NCBI GenBank assembly: GCA_963969395.1
Contig: OZ017803.1
Location: 2,852,001 to 2,916,000, forward strand
Length of the DNA: 64,000 nucleotides
Direction: 5' to 3'
Source of the DNA: Pseudoscleropodium purum
Taxonomy: Eukaryota; Streptophyta; Bryopsida; Hypnales; Brachytheciaceae
Positions within the stretch are counted from its first letter, which is position 1, and every line of letters begins with the position of its first letter. The notes below the pieces were generated by a model. That model worked only from the letters and a program-made list of their open reading frames with translations. It was not told the origin of the DNA and searched no databases. The position numbers were made by a program, and so were the translations under genes. Positions 58,614 through 64,000 of this stretch are shown here, piece after piece.

Positions 58614-61600
58614 TCAGTAATCCTCTTCGCCCTCGTCTGCATCTTTGTCCAAAGCTGCCCCCGCGGCCTCCAGATTCGCAATAACAGCAGCAACGAATGC
58701 CTCCGGGATGACATGAGATGTGGGAGGTCCTTTCTTTGCGTGCGGGGGCATTCTGTGCGAATACAAGACAATGTTGACATGGACCATCTGCAGAAGACAG
58801 AGTTCCTTGTGCCATCTTCGAGTCCAGCACTCCCTCGCAATGAGCGCTTTTGACTTCCTCTTGGCTTTCATTAGAGTCCACCACTCAATTTTAAAATTAC
58901 CATGCGTGGGCCCCGGAGACATGTCCACACATTGGAGTACCCGTCCCAGCCAAACAGGCAGATGATTGTTGTGACATGGTCGACAAAGAACAAAGTCTCC
59001 GAGCAGAACATCCCTGAATGGATTGAATCTCAAGCGCGGCCTGTCCTTCGCAAGTCCGCAGTATGGAGTGGGATCCCCTTCGTCCTCCGGAGTGGTGTCT
59101 ACTGAATAATTTTCCTCTGCCCCCTTGTCTACAAAAGTCGACGTGTGATCTCTTGTCTAGTCAGAGAGCGACCATAATCCTTCTTGAAGCAATGCAGGAG
59201 TTTGAGGCAGCGCCGAATTGATCTCCGATTGAATTCTTTCCCAGTAAGCCACACAGCCTGCCATTTCCTGTGCGTACCGTCTATCTCTGGCCATTCCCGA
59301 TTTCCAGAACTCAATGAACTTTGCTATTCCGTTTTTGATGAATGTCTGTTTCTCATTGCACTCTGTAGCCCTTGCGACTTCCTTTTCTGCATTTCGCCTT
59401 CTGGTATTAATGTCCACATTCCCCTAGAGTGCCTTGAAAGGCACAGGTCGAGGGTCCCCCTGTGGAATATTGGGTTGTCCATTTTCGTCCGCTGTCCACA
59501 TTTTGACAGGTGCGCTAGGAGGTAGCCACGAAGAATCTGTGGCCCTGAGCTTGTACCTCATGACCGGCCATCCACGATCCACACCATCCTCCACGACGTA
59601 AAACTTGAAGAGGTGTTTATCTCCGAGCCCGATGATTTTATTCACCCCATCATGATGGAAGCCCTTGAAGTATGATTTGAAGTCCGCCACTTCTTGCACG
59701 AACTCCGGAATGAAGGCTACAGTCTTCTGTGAATCCATGAACGCCTTCATGAGATCCGCAAGTACGTATGTGTTCTTCCTTTTGATCAGTTTCGAGAGAT
59801 AACTGAAGTGCGCATCAATGTCCTCGTGCGTATGCCCGACAATAAGGAACCCCACTGAAACTTCCTTGAATATGCGCCTGGCAGTGAGCAGTGAGCAGAA
59901 AGCCATGAGGAATCTATTTTTGTTGTCCTTTGCTGAATTGTCGAGTTGCAAGAACAGTTTCCTCGGAAGTGGGACTTGAGGTCGTCTTGGTCTCGCTGCG
60001 TCGATCACCATGTCCGAGGCCTGCGGAATTGACGAGTTGCATCTCGATTTCCCATGAAGCAGAGCCTCGAAGAAGGTGTTTAGCGGTGGAGTCGAGAAGA
60101 GGATCTTGGACTCCCGAACAGGTGGTAGTTCTAGGGCCCTGAGGACCCTACAGATGGACGAAATTGTGAAATTTGAATCCCCAAGCCAGAGTGATGTGGA
60201 GTAATGTGCATACGCGCCATCTCCATGTCCATGTGTGAGCATTCCAGTACACGAGATTGGTATTTGCCCTAGCCCTGCGGTGGCCTTGGTGATGTGCTGC
60301 ATCCTCGGAATGGCAGTCTTTGTGGTGTCTATTTTGTCATGAATAATGCAGAGGAACTCTGATGGATTTTGCACCGACTACGCGGTCCATCCACTGTATA
60401 CATTTCTACAAGCGCGCTGGTAATTGAGATGTCTCTCTCTGTCGTCGACCAGGGCCTGCCACTCATCACAACCTCTTGGATACTTTGCAATGAACTCTAT
60501 CAGGAAGTCACATTCTGTGCATTTTGAGAAATTGCTCCCTACGGCCTTGACCTCTACGTTTTTGAAATGAGCATTCCGAAGGCGGCTGATAGCAAACTGC
60601 GAGACCGGCTTCATATTGCATATTCCATTGACCTGAAGAACATGACTGCATGGATGAGTTTCCATGGAAGACTATAGAGTTGTATCGGCTGGCAGCCGAC
60701 AGAACTGCAAATGACGGCCTATAGAAAGGAAAGATCAATAGCTTCTACATTCAAAGTCCAGACATGATTGTATCGGCTGGCAGCCGATAAAAGGACTTTT
60801 CTACTGTAGACGAAGAGGCAGATGATGGACTTACATAATTGACTTGTTTGCGCATGTGATTCCAATTCATTGCAGAGGGGAGGACCTTGAGATTGTCGAC
60901 GCGTTTATTTCCAACCATTCTGAACTCGTTTGGCATTTTGTCGGCATTGTCGTCGATGATCGTTTTGAGGGTTGCTTGAGCTTGGATTGTTTGTGGCCGT
61001 GGCCGTCGGGCCCCCGCATTTCCATGCGAGCCGTTAATGGATCCTCCCACGGCCGCAGCCTTGTAAACATGATAGGCCGACCTCGATACCCCATGAATGA
61101 TATACCATGCATTCTCGCAGACGTCTGTATTTGCAAGAGTAATGAATTTTTTTCTTGGAATAACCCCTGCATGAAGTTGACTCTGCACCGCATACGCTAC
61201 CTCCCTCCTACTCTTGAATGTGCAAGCGAAGAACTTTCGTCGTATAGACCTCGTGTCCTCCCAAGGAAACGTCTGGCAGCATCTGAGCTTACAGCATTTC
61301 TATGAGCTGACCTTACGTACCTCCGTCTCCGAGGTCTTCATTTGCAGCCTGGATTGGCTTTCGTGATCCTTGGGAATCACCCTTCTGTGCACAGAGCGGT
61401 ATGGATTCCTCGGTACCCCCTACATTCCGTTATCGTCCGACTCATTCAATAGAGCAGCCTTTGAGCAAAGCGTGACAATTTCAGATAGTAGCCTTCCACC
61501 CTCCAACCTTGTGTGTGTGAGCCTCCAGCGCATGGTTGTCATTTGCAGTTTGTCATTGTCCGATACGAACATGACCCCGACATCCGTGTTGCCCAGGATG

Positions 61601-62028
61601 CCATCATCGCAGGCCTCATCTGGTAGGCAGACTTGGATTATGGCTCTTCCGAGAACCGAGAAGTCGTCATTGAGAAGTTCACAGTATTGATTTCTCCAGA
61701 GCGGTCTATCTGGGATTGGAAGCCCAGCTTGCATTCCATCCGGATGGCCATTATCTCCACTTTGAGTATCAGCTCTAAACGCGTTCGAATGCTCCATGCT
61801 GTCAGCAACACTTGTGTTGGAAACGGCAGTGCCAGAGGTACTGTAACCATGAACATCGCGGTGATCCTCTACAGACCCGCGGTTGTCATCGTCGGACGAA
61901 TAGAGCCTATCATCTCGCTCGTCTTCATCTGATGCAGTAGGAAGTACTCGTTGTGTTCCCGGATCACATAATTCTACCTGTACATCGTTCGAACTCCCAC
62001 CACTCTCGTAGTTACCATCAACTTGAGC
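58614..62028 (-). pseudogene. Gene A, copy 2: DUF7869-type transposase-like, five in-frame TAGs
   Basis: Exons are 62,028-60,835 and 60,671-58,614 (TGA at 58,614-58,616), joined across a 163-bp intron with two palindromes. The second exon holds KCTECDF, a Cys-containing lead-in, then the DUF7869 region: IHDKIDTTKTAIPR, LFLQLDNSAKDNKN and VGHTHEDIDAHFSYLSK. These Asp/Glu positions fit an RNase H-fold DDE-like catalytic core. The full product, with copy 1 exons, would be about 1,277 residues. In-frame TAGs lie at 61,420-61,422, 61,300-61,302, 60,378-60,380, 59,424-59,426 and 59,157-59,159; there is no TAA, TGA or frameshift before the terminal stop. Copy 1 has CAG at the first two positions. 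Upstream exons are cut off by the LTR element. Confidence 0.85.
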
Positions 62029-62069
62029 CTGCATGAAATGGGTCGCAGGTTCTCTTGTCGGTTGGCAGC
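60518..62069. repeat. Direct repeat of positions 1-1552
   Basis: Aligned without gaps at a constant offset of 60,517. I count about 22 differences, 20 of them transitions. This is the overlap between the two transposon copies. Confidence 0.95.
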
Positions 62070-64000
62070 TGTCGCAGCACAGGGCAGGTCAATTCCCCAT
62101 TATACTCACAAAAATCGCTCTAGAGTATAACTAAGTGACTCTAAAGATCGAACCCACGAGATCCTGTGAAGTATCTAGCTCTATTAAGCAGTTAAGCTCA
62201 GTCAGTATCCCAATCTTACTTTCCGGTCCTAGATCTAGAACCAGAAATACTACCACACCGGATAACTACAGACCGGATTACTCCTTCTTCCGGTCCTACT
62301 AACTATCCGGTTCGTACAAATACCGAAATTCCAGGATCTCACAACTTCCGATCCTGGAAATCTGTCCTGACCAATCCGGTCGGGATGATCATCCTGTACC
62401 CGTAATCCTATCCGGTTTGGTTTTGCCTCTGTTTCACCATCAGAGGGGTCGCCGCTTAATTTTGAGAGTGGTAGGCCCACCACTCCTTCCGTGACTTATA
62501 GTGGCTGAAGACCCACTGTCCTACCTTCTAGACTCCTAAGCTAATCCGGATCCGGTTTGGTCCTTCACAACAACCCAGATAGCAATCCGGGTCGTAGGTC
62601 ACACAAAGACCCCACACTCGACCCTCTCGTACTACAACGACCTTGATGCTACTTCCGATCCGTGCGAAGACAGGTGGTTACAAGTGCACCCGTCCGTTCC
62701 AACATCCACTAAAGTTCTTCCGTTACCCATACAGGTGGTGAGACCTCACAGGAGATCGGACACTCAACCGGATTTCCCACCCGGGAGTTCTAGCGCAGCT
62801 AAGGAATCCCTCCCTACCCGCCTAGCCTAACAACGGCTTTCTCACCCGGAATCTCAAACTCTAGACGTGCTGAGGAACTAAGTTCACTCCCAACTCTTCG
62901 GTACCTACTCACATGCACCTTGGATCGGAAAATAAACACCAAGGGGAGAAATCACTTACAAACTCACTCGTACTATCCTAACTCCACATCATACAATCCT
63001 GTCGCGCTGGAGAGAGAGATACACAACGAAGAGAATGGAAAGGTACAAGAAGTTTGCAAAATGGAAAAACTCCCAATTCCCATCTCAGGAACCGATTTAT
63101 ATACAAAGGGTCAAAACCCTAAAAGCACAAAAAGGAGCGGAAAACCCGTGGGGGTCCGCCGCCACCTAAATCTAACTTCCGGTCTAACCTAATACTATTG
63201 AGCCGGATCCGGATCCGGATCCGCTCCTACTCCTAACTGAAATTAAAATCCTATCTACCCTACAACTCTAGATCCTATCGTCGGACTTCCGACCTCCGGG
63301 GTTAGCTCCTCGAAGACTTCGCTCAAATTCCGGACCCGTTCCCCCTCCTCAGGATTCGGTCCGGGTGGAGACTCCAAGTCGATGGTAATATCCGGTCTCG
63401 ATCCCGGAGTCCCAGTCCGTGCAGACTTCTTGGACTCAGGAGTCCAATCCTTCCTGTCCTTTGCCATAGTTGAATCCGGAAAGAGGTCCGGTAGAGAGAT
63501 GTCCGAAAGGTGAATACCTTTGTCGCATGTCGCTCCCGTCAGCTTCCGGCTGCTCTCCTCGATCCGGTCCGCAGCCTTCCGCCCCTCCACCATTGCCGTC
63601 TCCACCTGCTCGGCGAAGTCCGCGAGAATCCGGACCATCCGGGAACCGGATAGTTTCTTCTCTTCGTGGATCTTCTCGTCGAAGAGCTTCGCCTTGGCCG
63701 CTGCCGTTCCGGTCTCTCCCAGGACCGCCTTGATCTGCTCGGCCACCTTCCGAGTCTCCTCCGCCATCTCCCGAGCGGCGGTCACGTCTTCCTGATAGGC
63801 GAAAAGGGTTGCCTTCAGTCTATCTACCTCCTCCTGCAACCGGCGGATCTCGGCTTCCTGCTTCCGGGTCTCTTCCGGATTCGTGATGCAGTGCGCCACT
63901 TGTTCCGCCAAGTTGCTGTCCGGTGCAGCACCCACCAACTTGCCGATTGCCGCAAGCGTCCTGTGCTTCACCTCCCAATCCGCCCTGATGTTGCAGAGGA
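62070..64000 (-). mobile_element. LTR retrotransposon, minus orientation, running off the right edge
   Basis: It begins TGTCGCAGCAC exactly where the transposon copy stops. Sequence to about 63,250 has no gene but has a minus-strand TATA box (TTTATATA at 63,096-63,103) and a CCGGAT microrepeat (about 63,200-63,225), consistent with a long LTR of about 1.2 kb read leftwards. An open frame on the minus strand lies upstream of it. Superfamily cannot be told, because no pol domain is inside the window. Confidence 0.6.
63255..64000 (-). CDS. Coiled-coil protein of the LTR element, partial
   Basis: The frame is open from the window edge to TAG at 63,255-63,257, at least 248 residues. A heptad-rich helix (EAEIRRLQEEVDRLKATL and the following Glu/Ala/Lys-rich segment) suggests a long coiled coil, then a Pro/Ser/Asp-rich tail. 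There is no zinc knuckle, protease or polymerase motif. It may be a gag-like or extra 3' protein of a non-autonomous or large element. Its start is outside the window, since the frame has no in-frame ATG near the edge. Confidence 0.45.
   Translation of the reverse strand, partial: LCNIRADWEVKHRTLAAIGKLVGAAPDSNLAEQVAHCITNPEETRKQEAEIRRLQEEVDRLKATLFAYQEDVTAAREMAEETRKVAEQIKAVLGETGTAAAKAKLFDEKIHEEKKLSGSRMVRILADFAEQVETAMVEGRKAADRIEESSRKLTGATCDKGIHLSDISLPDLFPDSTMAKDRKDWTPESKKSARTGTPGSRPDITIDLESPPGPNPEEGERVRNLSEVFEELTPEVGSPTIGSRVVG

Larger units (their letters stand above)
57892..62069. mobile_element. Right copy of the large DNA transposon, truncated by an LTR element
   Basis: From the terminal repeat it runs through a 0.7-kb non-coding subterminal region (palindromes near 57,990, 58,129, 58,284, 58,493 and 58,577, two of them degenerate), then gene A on the minus strand. 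At 62,069/62,070, inside a palindrome copy in an intron of gene A, the match to copy 1 ends and the LTR element begins. The rest of this copy may continue beyond the window. Confidence 0.75.
58129..62069. repeat. Near-palindrome array, right copy
   Basis: Clear sites start at 58129, 58493, 58577, 60681 and 60769, and a half-site is cut at 62057-62069. There are none in the 2.06-kb exon 58,614-60,671 or the 1.19-kb exon 60,835-62,028. Confidence 0.85.

Noticed and set aside
58614..62028. Alternative genetic code or TAG recoding
   Set aside because: Copy 1 has CAG at two of the five TAG sites and the middle block's intact receptor kinase uses a standard code. CHG deamination explains the data more simply.

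Overview
The window is eukaryotic nuclear DNA from a land plant. It is AT-rich, has GT-AG introns, a plant L-type lectin receptor-like kinase gene, a Ty1/copia element with a tRNA-iMet-type primer site, and many plant-style MITEs. I cannot name the species. The abundance of transposons and the DUF7869-type transposase would suit a non-flowering plant, but that is inference.

Layout. Positions 1-10,516 and 57,892-62,069 are two GC-richer copies, in the same orientation, of one large DNA transposon. The copies share 1,552 bp (1-1552 = 60,518-62,069, about 98.6% identical). The outer end of each copy carries the same 22-bp inverted repeat (10,495-10,516 and 57,892-57,913). Overlaying the copies gives an element of about 13 kb. 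It holds gene A (minus strand, DUF7869/RNase H-fold transposase-like protein) divergent from gene B (plus strand, about 979 codons, a ParB-like GGQH region and a C-terminal methyltransferase-like glycine motif), followed by genes C and D (plus strand, two decayed FCP1/NIF-like HAD phosphatase folds). A near-palindrome (11-base arm TGTATCGGCTG, one base, inverted arm) occurs about 31 times in these two segments. It lies in every intron I could define and in the spacers, is almost absent from exons, and I did not see it in the 47 kb between the copies.

Between the copies (10.5-57.9 kb) is ordinary AT-rich plant DNA. It holds a dead pogo-like transposase (15.2-17.5 kb) interrupted by a TTAA-flanked MITE, a 3'-truncated Ty1/copia element (17.66-21.3 kb), a GC-rich hAT-like MITE (23.3-23.7 kb), one apparently intact two-exon lectin receptor kinase (31.9-36.2 kb, minus), nested MITEs with TIR GGGTGAATGCAAGAAA (37.6-38.7 and 45.4-46.2 kb), two related long hairpins (41.2 and 44.3 kb), a decayed DNA transposase of uncertain family (52.2-55.2 kb) with a possible Cys/His-rich N-terminal part at 47.2-48.2 kb, and two diverged 2-kb repeats (11-13.2 and 50-52 kb). 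Right of 62,070 an LTR retrotransposon in minus orientation cuts into the second copy of the large element.

How it may fit together. Gene A would mobilise the element. Gene B's ParB-like protein is a natural candidate to bind or modify the dispersed palindromes; this is a hypothesis. In-frame stops in gene A copy 2 are five TAGs with no frameshift. Two of these can be read directly as CAG in copy 1. That fits decay by deamination of CHG-methylated cytosine in a silenced plant transposon.
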